DNA of 64,000 nt from Miltoncostaea oceani. Its GTDB lineage: Bacteria; Actinomycetota; Thermoleophilia; Miltoncostaeales; Miltoncostaeaceae. Location of the stretch: contig NZ_CP064356.1 in the NCBI RefSeq assembly GCF_018141545.1, positions 3,299,001 through 3,363,000 of the forward strand. The letters are read 5' to 3'. How positions within the stretch are numbered: position 1 is the first letter of the stretch; the number at the start of each line of letters is the position of its first letter. The notes below the pieces were generated by a model, which was not told the DNA's origin, ran no database searches, and worked only from the letters and a program-made list of their open reading frames with translations. The position numbers and the translations under genes were made by a program. This document shows positions 34,449 to 44,823 of the stretch, in pieces.

Positions 34449-34482
34449 GGGTCGCCGGGAGGTCGCGCCGCGACCGGCGTGG

Positions 34483-34707
34483 TCAGGCCGGCGTCCACCG
34501 CAGCCGGATGGCGAGCTCGGCGCGGTGCCGGTCCTGCGTCAGGTCGAGCGTGACGTCGACCGGGTCGACGATCACCGTCGGGGCGTGCGCCTCGTCGTAG
34601 GCGAGGTCGATGTTCCCGGAGGCGAACTGGTCGGCGAGGTCGCGGAGCTGACGCGCGACCAGCTCGTGGGTGGCCCTCTCCCTCATGTCGAAGACGTGGC
34701 GATGCAT
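34483..34707 (-). CDS. amphi-Trp-like small protein 2
   Basis: A 74-aa paralogue of the next gene: MRERATHELVARQLRDLADQFASGNIDLAYDEAHAPTVIVDPVDVTLDLTQDRHRAELAIRLRW. Shared pattern: helix ERATxxLVARQLxxLAD, VDPxDVTxDL beta strand and LRxRW ending. Each paralogue has its own terminator/ribosome site, suggesting separate regulation. Family assignment as above, moderately sure. Confidence 0.65.
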   Translation of the reverse strand: MHRHVFDMRERATHELVARQLRDLADQFASGNIDLAYDEAHAPTVIVDPVDVTLDLTQDRHRAELAIRLRWTPA

Positions 34708-34800
34708 GGTGTCCCCCGATGTCCTGTGTCCGTACGTCCAGCGTAGTCCCACGGGGGCCCGCCCACCGGGCCGCGGCGCGGGTCCCGCTAGCCTCGGGCG

Positions 34801-35628
34801 ATGCGCCTCGGCGTCCACCTGCCGCAGTTCCGGGAGCCGGTCCCCGGCGACGTGCTGTCGGCGGCGGCCCGCGACGCCGAGGAGGCGGGCGCCGACGACC
34901 TCTGGGTCTCGGACCACGTGCTGCTCCCGGTCGGGAGCACCCGCCCGCCCGCCGACTTCCACGACCCCCTGACGGTGCTGACCTGGGCGGCGGCGGCCAC
35001 CACCCGGGCGGGCCTCGGCACCAGCGTCCTCGTCGTCCCGTACCGGCACCCGGTGCTGCTCGCGAAGTCGCTGGCGAGCCTTGACGCGCTCTCGGGTGGC
35101 CGGGTGATCGCGGGCCTCGCGTCCGGGTGGATGGAGTCGGAGTTCGCCGCCCTCGGCGTCCCGTTCGCGGGCCGCGGCCGGCGCACCGACCGGGCGATCG
35201 CGGTGTGCCGGGCGCTCTGGGCGGGCGCGACGTCGTACACGTGGGAGGGCGTGCGGGTCGACGGCAACGCGCTGCGGCCGCCGCCGGCGCGGCCCGGCGG
35301 CCCGCCCGTCTGGATCGGGGGCGACTCCGACGCCGGCGTGCGGCGCGCGGCGCGGACCGGCGACGCCTGGCACACGACGGTCTCCGACCCGGAGCGACTC
35401 GCGGGGCGGCTCGCGGTGCTCGACGCGGAGCTGGCCGCCGCCGGGCGCACCCGCGACGACGTCGCGGTGTCGGTGCGGGTGCGCGCGGACGTCGCCCGCG
35501 TCGCCGGGCTCGCGCCGCGCCTCGCGGCCCTCGGGGTCCGCCACCTGCTCGTCGACCCGCCCGCCGGCACCGACCCGCGGCGGCTCGGCGACGAGGTCGC
35601 CGCGCTCCGCCGCGTCGTGCCCCGCTAA
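34801..35628 (+). CDS. LLM-class F420-type oxidoreductase
   Basis: A 275-aa luciferase-like TIM barrel: MRLGVHLPQFREP at the N-terminus, AGADDLWVSDHVLLPVG, TRAGLGTSVLVVPYRHPVLLAKSLASLDALSGGRVIAGLASGWMESEF and PVWIGGDSDAGVRRAARTGDAWH. This pattern is close to the F420-dependent LLM group (TIGR03619-like). Such enzymes use reduced deazaflavin or FMN to oxidise/reduce small molecules. It is preceded by an 80-bp gap and stands just upstream of the cytochrome oxidase cluster, with no obvious link. Confidence 0.88.
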   Translation: MRLGVHLPQFREPVPGDVLSAAARDAEEAGADDLWVSDHVLLPVGSTRPPADFHDPLTVLTWAAAATTRAGLGTSVLVVPYRHPVLLAKSLASLDALSGGRVIAGLASGWMESEFAALGVPFAGRGRRTDRAIAVCRALWAGATSYTWEGVRVDGNALRPPPARPGGPPVWIGGDSDAGVRRAARTGDAWHTTVSDPERLAGRLAVLDAELAAAGRTRDDVAVSVRVRADVARVAGLAPRLAALGVRHLLVDPPAGTDPRRLGDEVAALRRVVPR

Positions 35629-35771
35629 CGACCGCCGGGGGCCCGCGAACCCCGGACGGCACGGCACCGTCGTGCGGGTTTCCCGCAGACCGCCGTGGGC
35701 GAATGCTGAACCTGACCGCCGCAGGCCGGAAAGCCCTTGCCCCCGGGCCCTCGGGGCCGTAGACCGGTGGC

Positions 35772-36311
35772 GTGAACCCGACCGCGTACGCCATCGCCGT
35801 CGCCTACGGAGCCGTCAGCCTGGTGGCCGTCGTGGGCCTCCTCCTCATCTGGCGCTCCACCCACTCGGAGCGGCCGCGGAGGACGGACACCACCGACACC
35901 GCCCGCCTCGCCCACGGCGAGAAGGCCTGGTTCGCGATCGCCGTCGCCGCCCTCGGGGTGCTGCTGCTCGCGACGCTGCCGTTCATCCCGTACGGCGACA
36001 ACGCCGCCGGGGCCGGCCAGCAGACCGTCGCCGTCGACGGCGCCCAGTTCGCGTGGACGATCACCCCGCGGCAGGTGCAGGCCGGGGTGCCGGTCCGGTT
36101 CACCGTCACGGCCGCCGACGTCAACCACGGGTTCGCCGTCTACAACGACGACAACGTGATGCTGTTCCAGATCCAGGCGGTCCCGGACCACAGCAGCAAC
36201 ATCGTCTACACGTTCGAGGAGCCCGGCCGCTACCAGGTGGTGTGCCTGGAGTTCTGCGGCGTGAAGCACCACGAGATGCTCACCACGATCACCGTGGGGC
36301 CGCCCGCATGA
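35772..36311 (+). CDS. coxB: cytochrome c oxidase subunit II (CuA)
   Basis: A 179-aa protein: two TM helices (5-27, 52-72) and a periplasmic cupredoxin domain. CuA ligands are present: His119 (VNHGF), Cys158, Glu160, Cys162, His166 and Met169 (CLEFCGVKHHEM). It accepts electrons from cytochrome c and passes them to subunit I. It is short for an A-type subunit II and fits a ba3-like enzyme. GTG 35772 is used; its stop overlaps the subunit I start as ATGA, showing coupled synthesis. Confidence 0.93.
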   Translation: MNPTAYAIAVAYGAVSLVAVVGLLLIWRSTHSERPRRTDTTDTARLAHGEKAWFAIAVAALGVLLLATLPFIPYGDNAAGAGQQTVAVDGAQFAWTITPRQVQAGVPVRFTVTAADVNHGFAVYNDDNVMLFQIQAVPDHSSNIVYTFEEPGRYQVVCLEFCGVKHHEMLTTITVGPPA

Positions 36312-38275
36312 GCACCACCGCCGGCTACGTCGAGCCGCGACCGGTCGCCGACGCGGCCGACCGCGCGGTCGCCCGGTCGCTGACCCTCCGCTACGTCATC
36401 GCATCGACCGCGATCTTCCTGGTGAGCGGCCTGCTCGGCGCCGTGATGCGCCAGAGCCAGGCCGACATCTACCGCCTCGACGACAACGCCTTCTACGCCG
36501 TGATGACGGCGCACGGCCTCGGCGCGTTCGTCGGCTGGGCCGCCTTCGCGGTGATGGGCCTCGCATGGTGGGTGCTGAGCGAGGTCGGGTTCCCGATGGG
36601 GGCCCTCGGCGCCCGCCTCGCGCGCCTCGCGTTCTGGCTGATGGTCGTCGGCGTCGGCGGCGTGGTCGTGACGACCCTCGTGTTCGGCTTCGCCGGCTCG
36701 TGGGTGTTCCTCTACCCCCTGCCGTTCAACTCGGCGGGGCAGTGGGGCGATGGGGTGACCGCCGCGTTCTCCGCCTCGGTGCTGGTCGTCGGCCTCTCGA
36801 TCATCGTCTGGTGCGTCGCGATCCTGGTCGTCGTCGCCGGTCCCGGGCTGCGCGGCCCCGGCGGGTCGCGGACGAACCGCGTGCTGACGGCCATGGGCTT
36901 CGGGATCCTCTGGCCGAAGAAGTTCCCCAGCGAGCGGCCGGTGCCCTACCCGGTCATCCCGCTGACGGTGATCGCCATCGACATGATCATCGCGACGCTC
37001 CCGCTCGCGGTGCTGCTGGTCGCGATGATCGTGCAGTCGTTCGCGCCCGGCGTGACCGTCGACCCGCTCCTCGCGAAGAACGTCCTCTGGTGGTTCGGCC
37101 ACCCGGTCGTCTACCTGCTGCTCTTCCCGGCGGTCGCGATCTACTACCTGCTGGTGCCGCGCTTCGCGAAGCGGCCGCTGGTGGCGGGCAACATCATCGC
37201 CGTCGGGTGGACGATCGCCGTCATCGCCAACGTGACGGTCTGGGCGCACCACATGTACCTGGACTACCCCAACGGGCTCCAGGCGGCGATCAACACGACG
37301 ATGGAGCCGATCACCTTCGCGCTGACGATCGTGTCCGCGCTGTCGCTCTACAGCCTGCTGTTCACGATCTACCGCTCCCGCTGGACGTGGAACGCCGCGA
37401 CGACGGCCCTGTTCCTCGGCCTGGTGAGCTGGCTGCTGTCGGGGCTGTCGGGCGTCGTGAACGCGACGATCGCGTTCAACACCTTCGTCCACAACACGCT
37501 GTGGGTGGTCGGGCACTTCCACCACATGGCGCTGATGAACATCGGCATCGTGATCTTCGGGGCGGTCTACGCGTTCCTGCCGGGGCTGCTCGGACGCCCG
37601 CTCTACAGCGACCGCCTCGGCCTCTGGCACGTCTGGCTGACGTTCTCCGCCGGCACCGCGGTGAGCGTGGTCTGGCTGGTGCAGGGCCTCGACGGCGCGC
37701 CCCGCCGCTTCGCGGTGCTCCCGAGCCAGTACGACTCGACGAACCTCGCCGCGATCCCCCTGGTGGCGCTGCTCGGCCTGGCGCAGCTCCTCTTCGTCTG
37801 GAACCTCTACAAGACCCTGCGCGGGCACACGACCGCCGCGACGATGCGGGAGTCGCTCGCCGGCGTCCCCCGTCCCCGCCTCACGAGCCCCGCGCTGCAG
37901 GGCTTCGCGATGGTGGTGACGCTCCTGGTGATCGCGGGGCTCGGCTTCGGCGGGTGGGCCGTCGGCCGCGCCGCCGAGGACGACGTTCCCGACTACTACG
38001 TCCCCGTCGCCACCGAGCTCCCCGCGAACGCGACGCCGACGGAGGTGGGCGAGCAGGTCTTCACGTCGGCGGGGTGCGCGTCGTGCCACACCCTGTCCGC
38101 GGCGGGGGCGACGGGGGTCGTCGGGCCGAACCTGGACACCGTCGCCCCCGACGACGCCCGCGTCATCGACGTGGTCACGAACGGGCTGAACGCGATGCCC
38201 GCCTTCGAGGACCAGCTGAGCGAGGCCGAGATCGCGGCGGTCGCGACGTACGTGAGCGGGGCGACCGGGCCCTGA
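36308..38275 (+). CDS. coxA: haem-copper oxidase subunit I fused to cytochrome c
   Basis: A 655-aa protein with 12 or more TM helices. Low-spin haem His in TAHGLGAFVGW, CuB ligands in WFGHPVVYL (His-Tyr pair) and WAHHMYLD, and haem a3/b3 His region VVGHFHHMALM are all visible. HPVVY lacks the Glu of A-type oxidases, so this is a B-type (ba3-like) enzyme. Unusually, a C-terminal cytochrome c domain follows: haem c motif CASCH (590-594) and Met in NAMPAF (near 628). So electrons may enter through an attached cytochrome c. No subunit III gene is adjacent; the next gene is ctaG. Confidence 0.92.
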   Translation: MSTTAGYVEPRPVADAADRAVARSLTLRYVIASTAIFLVSGLLGAVMRQSQADIYRLDDNAFYAVMTAHGLGAFVGWAAFAVMGLAWWVLSEVGFPMGALGARLARLAFWLMVVGVGGVVVTTLVFGFAGSWVFLYPLPFNSAGQWGDGVTAAFSASVLVVGLSIIVWCVAILVVVAGPGLRGPGGSRTNRVLTAMGFGILWPKKFPSERPVPYPVIPLTVIAIDMIIATLPLAVLLVAMIVQSFAPGVTVDPLLAKNVLWWFGHPVVYLLLFPAVAIYYLLVPRFAKRPLVAGNIIAVGWTIAVIANVTVWAHHMYLDYPNGLQAAINTTMEPITFALTIVSALSLYSLLFTIYRSRWTWNAATTALFLGLVSWLLSGLSGVVNATIAFNTFVHNTLWVVGHFHHMALMNIGIVIFGAVYAFLPGLLGRPLYSDRLGLWHVWLTFSAGTAVSVVWLVQGLDGAPRRFAVLPSQYDSTNLAAIPLVALLGLAQLLFVWNLYKTLRGHTTAATMRESLAGVPRPRLTSPALQGFAMVVTLLVIAGLGFGGWAVGRAAEDDVPDYYVPVATELPANATPTEVGEQVFTSAGCASCHTLSAAGATGVVGPNLDTVAPDDARVIDVVTNGLNAMPAFEDQLSEAEIAAVATYVSGATGP

Positions 38276-39168
38276 CGGGCCTCCTCCCCCTCCACGCCGG
38301 GGACGCCGGGCACGCCGCCGACCACGCCGGCGACCTGGCGGGGAGGTGGAGCGCGGACCCGGTCGTGCTGGTCGCGGCCATCGTGGCCCTCGCGCTGTAC
38401 GCCGCGGGGTGGCGGAGGCTGCGCCGCCGGGGCCGCCCCGACCTGGCGGGCGCCGGGCGGGCCGCGCTGTTCGCCGCGGGCGTCGTCGTGGTCGTCCTCG
38501 CCCTGGTCTCACCCCTCGACCCGGTCGGCGAGGAGTACCTGCTGTCGGGTCACATGCTCCAGCACCTGCTGCTCGGCGACGTCGGGCCCGTGCTGATCGT
38601 GCTGGGCCTCGCGGGGCCGCTGGCGCTGTTCGTGGTGCCCCGCCCGGTGCTGCGCACCGTCGGCCGGCGGCGGCCCCTGCGCGCCGCGGCGCGGTGGATC
38701 ACGCGCCCCGCCGTGGCGGTGACGGTCTGGATCGTGGTGATGGCCGGCTGGCACCTGCCCGTCGCGTTCGAGTACGCCCTGGCGCACCGCTGGGCCCACG
38801 ACCTCGAGCACGCGACGATGCTGCTCGCCGGGCTGCTCGTGTGGCTGACGATCCTCGGGGCCGTGCCCCGGCACCGCCTCGGCGCGGGCCGTCGCGCGGC
38901 GATCGCGGTCGGCCTGCTGGCGGCGGGGATGGTCGTGTCGCAGACCATCTTCCTGTCGGACCCCCTCTACGACGTCTACATCGACCAGCCCGAGCGCCTC
39001 TTCGGCCTGTCGCCGACCGCCGACCAGGTGCGCGCCGCGATGCTGATGACGACCGAGCAGATCCTGACCCTCGGCACGGCCGCCGGGCTCCTGGTGTGGC
39101 AGCACGTGGACCGGGCGGCGGACGTGGCCCGCGCGGAGCTGGCGGCGGCGCGCGGCCGGGAGGCTTGA
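38272..39168 (+). CDS. ctaG: cytochrome c oxidase assembly protein CtaG (caa3-type)
   Basis: About 298 aa, with seven TM helices, matching caa3_CtaG: SGHMLQHLLLGDVGPVLIVLGLAGPL, VIVMAGWHLPVAFEYAL-type region, HDLEHATMLLAGLLVWLTI and MTTEQILTLGTAAGLLVW. It inserts copper in the oxidase. The frame opens to a CTG at 38272 that overlaps the subunit I stop as CTGA. In frame there is no ATG/GTG/TTG until GTG 38365, which would remove the His/Asp-rich segment GLLPLHAGDAGHAADHAGDL. CTG initiation or a hidden indel is likely. Confidence 0.85.
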   Translation: MTGLLPLHAGDAGHAADHAGDLAGRWSADPVVLVAAIVALALYAAGWRRLRRRGRPDLAGAGRAALFAAGVVVVVLALVSPLDPVGEEYLLSGHMLQHLLLGDVGPVLIVLGLAGPLALFVVPRPVLRTVGRRRPLRAAARWITRPAVAVTVWIVVMAGWHLPVAFEYALAHRWAHDLEHATMLLAGLLVWLTILGAVPRHRLGAGRRAAIAVGLLAAGMVVSQTIFLSDPLYDVYIDQPERLFGLSPTADQVRAAMLMTTEQILTLGTAAGLLVWQHVDRAADVARAELAAARGREA

Positions 39169-39212
39169 CGCGGCTAACGCCGTTAGCTTAGGGTCTGGCT
39201 AACACCGTTAGC
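39165..39212 (+). promoter_or_regulatory. TetR-controlled promoter with two palindromes
   Basis: TTGACG (39165-39170), an 18-bp spacer and TAGGGT (39189-39194) form a promoter. GCTAACGCCGTTAGC (39173-39187) fills the spacer and GCTAACACCGTTAGC (39198-39212) overlaps the start-site region, 25 bp apart. This is the expected target of the TetR encoded second in this operon, giving autorepression. Confidence 0.8.
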
Positions 39213-39233
39213 CGACGACCACCGGAGGTCCCG

Positions 39234-39632
39234 ATGTCCGCCCGCGCGCTCCACCCGCCCGCCCCCCTCCGGCGCCACCGCCGCGCCGCGTACGGCGTCG
39301 CGGCCGCCGGCCTCGCCTCCGCCGCCGTCGCCGCCTGGCTCATGAGCGGCACCGGCGGCTGGCAGCTCGCCGCCTTCGCGATGGGCCCCGACGTCGCCCT
39401 GCTCGCCGGGTTCGGCCGCGACCTCGAGCCGGGGCGGCTGCACCCCCGTGCCGTCCCCCTCTACAACGCGCTGCACCGCTTCGCCGGGCCCGTCGCGCTC
39501 ACCGCGCTCGCGGTGACCGGCGTCGTCCCCGCCGGGTTCCTCGCCGGTGGTCTCGTGTGGGGCGCCCACATCGCGATGGACCGGTCCCTCGGCTACGGGC
39601 TGCGGACGCGTGACGGCCGGCAGCGCGTCTGA
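39234..39632 (+). CDS. DUF4260-family membrane protein
   Basis: A 132-aa protein with about three or four hydrophobic helices: AAYGVAAAGLASAAVAAWLM, GPDVALLAGFG, VPLYNALHRFAGPVALTAL and GGLVWGAHIAMDRSLGYGL. The YNxxHxF and HIAMDRSLGYGL signatures are typical of DUF4260. Function unknown. First gene of the operon, right after the TetR-type operator; overlaps the TetR gene by 23 bp, so it is very likely the repressor's main target. Confidence 0.8.
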   Translation: MSARALHPPAPLRRHRRAAYGVAAAGLASAAVAAWLMSGTGGWQLAAFAMGPDVALLAGFGRDLEPGRLHPRAVPLYNALHRFAGPVALTALAVTGVVPAGFLAGGLVWGAHIAMDRSLGYGLRTRDGRQRV

Positions 39633-40161
39633 GCTCGGGCCGCGCGGGCGCGAGATCGTGGCGTCCGCGCGGGCCCTGCTCGACGCCGAGGGGGCCGGGG
39701 CGCTGTCGATGCGGCGCATCGCCGACACCCTGGGCATCCGGGCCCCCTCCCTCTACAAGCACGTCCCGGGCAAGGCGGCGCTCGAGGCGGCGGTGATCTC
39801 GGACGGCTTCGCCGAGATGGCCGGCGTCTTCGCCGACGCGGTCGCGACGGCGCCCCCGGGAGGGGAGCTGCACGCGCTCGGCCGGGCGTACCGCGCGTTC
39901 GCGCAGGACCACACGCACCTCTACCGGCTGATGACGTCCGGCGCGCTCGACCGCGAGCGCCTCGCGCCGGGGGTGGAGCAACGGGCCGGCGCGCCGCTGG
40001 TGGCCGCCGTGGGCGGCGACCCCGACCGTGCCCGCGCGGCCTGGGCGTTCGCCCACGGCATGGCCATACTCGAGGCCGACGGCCGCTTCCCGCCCGGCGC
40101 CGACCTGGACGCCGCCTGGCGGTGCGGCATCGCCGCCTTCCGCCGACCGGGGGACCCGTGA
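39610..40161 (+). CDS. TetR-family repressor
   Basis: A 183-aa regulator. The N-terminal HTH reads REIVASARALLDAEGAGALSMRRIADTLGIRAPSLYKHVPGKAAL, a textbook TetR helix set, followed by an all-alpha ligand-binding domain (FAQDHTHLYRLMTSG ... AWAFAHGMAILEA, like the TetR_C_33 group). GTG 39610 overlaps the DUF4260 stop by 23 bp. It should bind the GCTAAC-type palindromes upstream of the operon and be released by an unknown inducer; the MMPL exporter two genes on could pump that compound. Confidence 0.88.
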   Translation: MTAGSASELGPRGREIVASARALLDAEGAGALSMRRIADTLGIRAPSLYKHVPGKAALEAAVISDGFAEMAGVFADAVATAPPGGELHALGRAYRAFAQDHTHLYRLMTSGALDRERLAPGVEQRAGAPLVAAVGGDPDRARAAWAFAHGMAILEADGRFPPGADLDAAWRCGIAAFRRPGDP

Positions 40162-40550
40162 GCGCACGCGCCGCCGACACGCGCATCGACGAGATCCGGG
40201 ACGCCCTCAGCCCGCTAGGGCCGGTCGAGGCCCGCCCCATGTTCGGCGGCCACGGCCTCACCGTGGACGGGGCGATGGTCGCGATCGCCACCGACGGGAC
40301 GGTCTACCTGAAGACCGACGACGGGAACCGCGCGGCGTTCGAGGAGGCCGGGCTGGAGCCGTTCACGTACGCGTCGGCGCGGGGGCGGGTCACGACGTCG
40401 TTCCGGCGGGCGCCGGAGCCGCTCGGCGACTGGGACGTCCTCGGGCCCCTCGCGACGGGGTCGCTCGACGCCGCCCGGCGGGCGCTCGCCCGTCGCCGCA
40501 CCCGCCGCCCGCGCCGGCACGCGGGATTGGGGGACGCGGACCGGGGGTAA
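40158..40550 (+). CDS. TfoX N-terminal domain protein
   Basis: A 130-aa protein: IRDALSPLGPVEARPMFGGHGLTVDGAMVAIATDGTVYLKTD, the signature of the TfoX N-terminal domain (MFGGxG, VYLK). In proteobacteria TfoX activates competence genes; in actinobacteria stand-alone copies are of unknown function. An Arg-rich tail (ALARRRTRRPRRHAG) follows. GTG overlaps the TetR stop as GTGA. It is third in the TetR operon. Confidence 0.82.
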   Translation: MSARAADTRIDEIRDALSPLGPVEARPMFGGHGLTVDGAMVAIATDGTVYLKTDDGNRAAFEEAGLEPFTYASARGRVTTSFRRAPEPLGDWDVLGPLATGSLDAARRALARRRTRRPRRHAGLGDADRG

Positions 40551-40585
40551 TGGCTCGGACGCCGAACCGGACACGGCGGAGGGTC

Positions 40586-42799
40586 ATGGGGGACGAGGAC
40601 ACGCGGGGCGGGATCGCGGGCGGGTTGAGCCGCGCCATCGTGGTGCTGCGCCACCTCGTCGTGCTGGGGTGGATCGCCGCCGTGGTCGCCGCGGTCGTGT
40701 ACCTGCCGGCCCTCGGCGGCTCCGGCGAGCTCGACCTCCCGCTCCCCGACGACGCGGCGCCGCTGACCGCCGAGGCCCGCAGCGCGGAGATCTTCGGCGC
40801 GCCGCTCACCTCGCGGACCCAGGTGCTCGTCACCCGCCCCGGCGGGCTGTCGGCCCCCGAGCAGGCGGAGCTCGCGCGGTTCGCGCTGAGCGTCAGCCGC
40901 GGCGAGGTGCCGGGCCTGGAGGAGATCGGCGCCGCGGTGCCGCTGACGAGCGCGGGCGGTGTCGCCCCGGGGGCGCAGGAGGGGGCGCCGGCGTCGATCC
41001 TCACGTACCTGCTGTTCCGCGAGCAGCGCTCCATCCCGCGGCAGATCGCCCTCGGGGAGGCCTACATCGCCCAGGCGCCCGTGCCGGAGGACGCCACGAC
41101 GGCGCTGACCGGCTCGACCGCCGCCCGCGACCAGCAGCTCGGGACGATCAACGACCGCCTGCCCTGGGTCGTCGCGATCACGCTCGCCCTGATCGTCGTG
41201 GTCGTCGGCCTCGTGTTCGGCTCGGTGGTCGCCCCCCTCCTGGTGCTGGGGGTCGTGGGCGTCGCCTACGTCATCGACCTGCGGCTCATCGCGTGGGTCG
41301 GCGAGCACACCGGCATCGCCGCGAGCCAGGACATCGAGCCGGTGGTGTCGGCGCTGCTGATCGGCATCGTCACCGACTACGCGATCTTCTACCTGTTCCG
41401 CACCCGCGCCCGGTTGCGCGATGGCGACACCACGCGGGCGGCGGCCGCGGGCGCGAGCGCCCACATGATGGCCATCGTCGCCACGGCGGGTCTGACGACG
41501 GCGCTCGGCACCGCGACGCTGCTGGTCGGCGACGTCGACTTCTTCCGGGCGTTCGCGCCCGCCCTCGTCATCACGGCGCTGACGGGCGTCGTCGTGTCGG
41601 TGACGCTCGTGCCGGCGTTGCTGGCGCTGCTCGGGCGCGCCGCCTACTGGCCCCGCGGGGTCGGCGCCACGGCGTCGGGGACCGGTCCGCGGCGCGCCCA
41701 CCGGGCGCCCCTGGCGACCCGCCTGCTGACCACGCGCGCCGTCGCCGCGCTGACCGCGGTGGTCGTGATCGGCGGCCTCGTGTTCGCCGCCGCGCAGATC
41801 CGCCACCTGGAGATGGGCCTCGGCCTCACCAGCGGGCTCGCCCCCGGCGCCGGCGTGACGGAGGCCGGCTTCGCGCCCGGCGTCACCGCCCCCACCGAGG
41901 TCCTCGTGGAGGGACCGGGGGCGGTCGACCCGGCGGTGCAGGGGCGCCTGCGCGACGCGCTCCGCGCGCAGCCCGGGGTGGCGGACGTGGTGGGACCTGC
42001 CGACCCGGTCCCGTCGCTCGCGCCCGACCTGGTGGTGTCGCAGGAGGCCCAAGCCTCGCGCTTCGCGGTCGTGTTCGACGCGCCGCCCACCGAGAGCGCC
42101 GCCATCGACGACCTCGAGCGGATGGAGGAGGCGTTGCCGACGCTGCTCGCCGGCGCGGGCGCCCCGCAGGCGACGGCGGCGCTCGCGGGGGACACGGCGA
42201 TCGCCGCCGCCTCCGTCGACGCGATGACCACCGAGCTGCTGCGCGTCGGCGGGGCGGCGTTGCTCGTCAACCTGATCCTGCTCGCCGTGTTCCTGCGCGC
42301 CCTGGTCGCCCCGCTCTACCTGCTCGTCGCGAACGCCCTGACGGTGGCCGCGACGCTCGGCATCGCCACCTGGTTCTTCCAGGACGTCCTCGACCAGGGG
42401 CAGCTCGTGTACTACGTCCCCTTCGCGACGGCGGTGCTGCTGCTCGCCCTCGGGTCGGACTACAACATCTTCCTGGTCGGGGGCATCTGGCGGGCCGCGC
42501 AGACGCGGGGGATCGTGGAGGGCATCCGCACGGCGATGCCGCAGGCGTCGCTCACGATCACCGTGGCGGGGCTCGTGCTGGCCGGCAGCTTCGGCCTGCT
42601 GGCGCTGGTGCCGGTGGACGCCCTCCACCAGTTCGCGTTCGTGATGGCCCTCGGCGTCGCGCTCGACGCGTTCGTGGTGCGGGCGTTCCTCGTGCCCGCG
42701 CTGATCGCCCTGTTCGGCCGGACGGGGTTCTGGCCGGGGGCCCGCCGGGCCCTGCCTCCCCCCGGCGAGGAACCGGCCCCGGACGGCGCCACCGCCTGA
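40586..42799 (+). CDS. MMPL/RND-type exporter
   Basis: A 737-aa membrane protein with the 1+5 / 1+5 TM arrangement of MMPL transporters and two large extracytoplasmic loops. First half: [29 protein letters not shown] with the D-Y pair that serves proton relay; second: [26 protein letters not shown] and [20 protein letters not shown]. It probably exports lipids or hydrophobic compounds. An ATG at 40550 overlaps the TfoX stop (TAATG); ATG 40586 has GGAGGG close by, so the start is uncertain by 12 residues. Last gene of the TetR operon. Confidence 0.85.
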   Translation: MGDEDTRGGIAGGLSRAIVVLRHLVVLGWIAAVVAAVVYLPALGGSGELDLPLPDDAAPLTAEARSAEIFGAPLTSRTQVLVTRPGGLSAPEQAELARFALSVSRGEVPGLEEIGAAVPLTSAGGVAPGAQEGAPASILTYLLFREQRSIPRQIALGEAYIAQAPVPEDATTALTGSTAARDQQLGTINDRLPWVVAITLALIVVVVGLVFGSVVAPLLVLGVVGVAYVIDLRLIAWVGEHTGIAASQDIEPVVSALLIGIVTDYAIFYLFRTRARLRDGDTTRAAAAGASAHMMAIVATAGLTTALGTATLLVGDVDFFRAFAPALVITALTGVVVSVTLVPALLALLGRAAYWPRGVGATASGTGPRRAHRAPLATRLLTTRAVAALTAVVVIGGLVFAAAQIRHLEMGLGLTSGLAPGAGVTEAGFAPGVTAPTEVLVEGPGAVDPAVQGRLRDALRAQPGVADVVGPADPVPSLAPDLVVSQEAQASRFAVVFDAPPTESAAIDDLERMEEALPTLLAGAGAPQATAALAGDTAIAAASVDAMTTELLRVGGAALLVNLILLAVFLRALVAPLYLLVANALTVAATLGIATWFFQDVLDQGQLVYYVPFATAVLLLALGSDYNIFLVGGIWRAAQTRGIVEGIRTAMPQASLTITVAGLVLAGSFGLLALVPVDALHQFAFVMALGVALDAFVVRAFLVPALIALFGRTGFWPGARRALPPPGEEPAPDGATA

Positions 42800-42823
42800 A
42801 CCTTCACACGACCGTGATAAGGT
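42800..42823. promoter_or_regulatory. candidate MerR operator before merR-ahcY
   Basis: ACCTTCAC (42800-42807) and GTGATAAGGT (42814-42823) form an inverted repeat around a 6-bp centre, of the ACCT...AGGT kind used by MerR regulators, 9 bases before the regulator's ATG. It suggests autoregulation. An AT-rich TGATAA centre-right half could be part of a -10. Confidence 0.45.
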
Positions 42824-42832
42824 CGCGGACGG

Positions 42833-43210
42833 ATGGCGCAGGAGACCCTCACGATCAACGAGGCCGCGGAGACGACCGGGTGGTCGCCCCGCATGCTGCG
42901 CTACATCGAGAGCATCGGGCTCGTGGTGCCGGAGCGGTCCCCCTCGGGGTACCGCCTCTACGGCGCCCCCCAGCTGCAGCGTCTGCGCACGCTGCGGGAG
43001 CTGCTCGACGACCACGGCGTGGCCCTCGGCGAGGTGGGTTTCGCCCGCCGGCTGCGCGAGGAGCGCGACCTCGCCTCGGCGGTGGACGGCTGGCTCGACG
43101 CCCGCCCGGTCCTTCCCGAGGCCGACATCACCCCGGCCGACTGGCTCCGGCACGAGCAGGACAAGCACATGCGCCTGCTGCGCCTCGCCGCCGCCCCATC
43201 GACGAAATGA
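42833..43210 (+). CDS. MerR-family regulator
   Basis: A 125-aa protein: [63 protein letters not shown], the standard MerR winged-HTH and wing, then a short C-terminal region without Cys metal sites or a large ligand domain, so it may sense through dimer contacts or a partner. Ten bases before ahcY with no terminator, so it is likely the regulator of SAH recycling. ATG 42833 follows GGTCGCGGACGG. Confidence 0.88.
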   Translation: MAQETLTINEAAETTGWSPRMLRYIESIGLVVPERSPSGYRLYGAPQLQRLRTLRELLDDHGVALGEVGFARRLREERDLASAVDGWLDARPVLPEADITPADWLRHEQDKHMRLLRLAAAPSTK

Positions 43211-43220
43211 CGGAGACCGC

Positions 43221-44678
<1,458 letters not shown>

Positions 44679-44692
44679 TCCTCACGGGTACC

Positions 44693-44722
44693 GGGGCGGG
44701 CGTTTGAAGGGGCGCCCGCCCC
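44693..44722 (+). terminator. ahcY terminator
   Basis: GGGGCGGGCG, a 10-nt loop, CGCCCGCCCC, then GTGTTTCG, 14 bases after the ahcY stop. A classic actinobacterial hairpin. Confidence 0.75.
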
Positions 44723-44760
44723 GTGTTTCGCGTCAAGTACATGGGGCCGACCATTATTTA

Positions 44761-44789
44761 TTGACAAGGGTCTGTTCCAGCACTAACAT
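44761..44789 (+). promoter_or_regulatory. near-consensus sigma70-type promoter in AT-rich insertion
   Basis: TTGACA (44761-44766), 17-bp spacer, TAACAT (44784-44789), inside an AT-rich stretch (ATTATTTATTGACA) unlike the rest of the window. It should drive the following hypothetical gene with a 5' leader of about 28 nt. Confidence 0.7.
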
Positions 44790-44823
44790 GGGGTCGCTAC
44801 CATCTACTTTGGAGGGGCGGTCG

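Noticed and set aside
35674-35686. GCGGG-TTT-CCCGC hairpin before the oxidase subunit II gene
   Set aside because: Short stem, found often by chance in such GC-rich DNA, and no clear gene end to terminate.
43211-43220. SAH riboswitch before ahcY
   Set aside because: The merR gene ends 10 bp upstream, so there is no room; control is more likely by the MerR protein.
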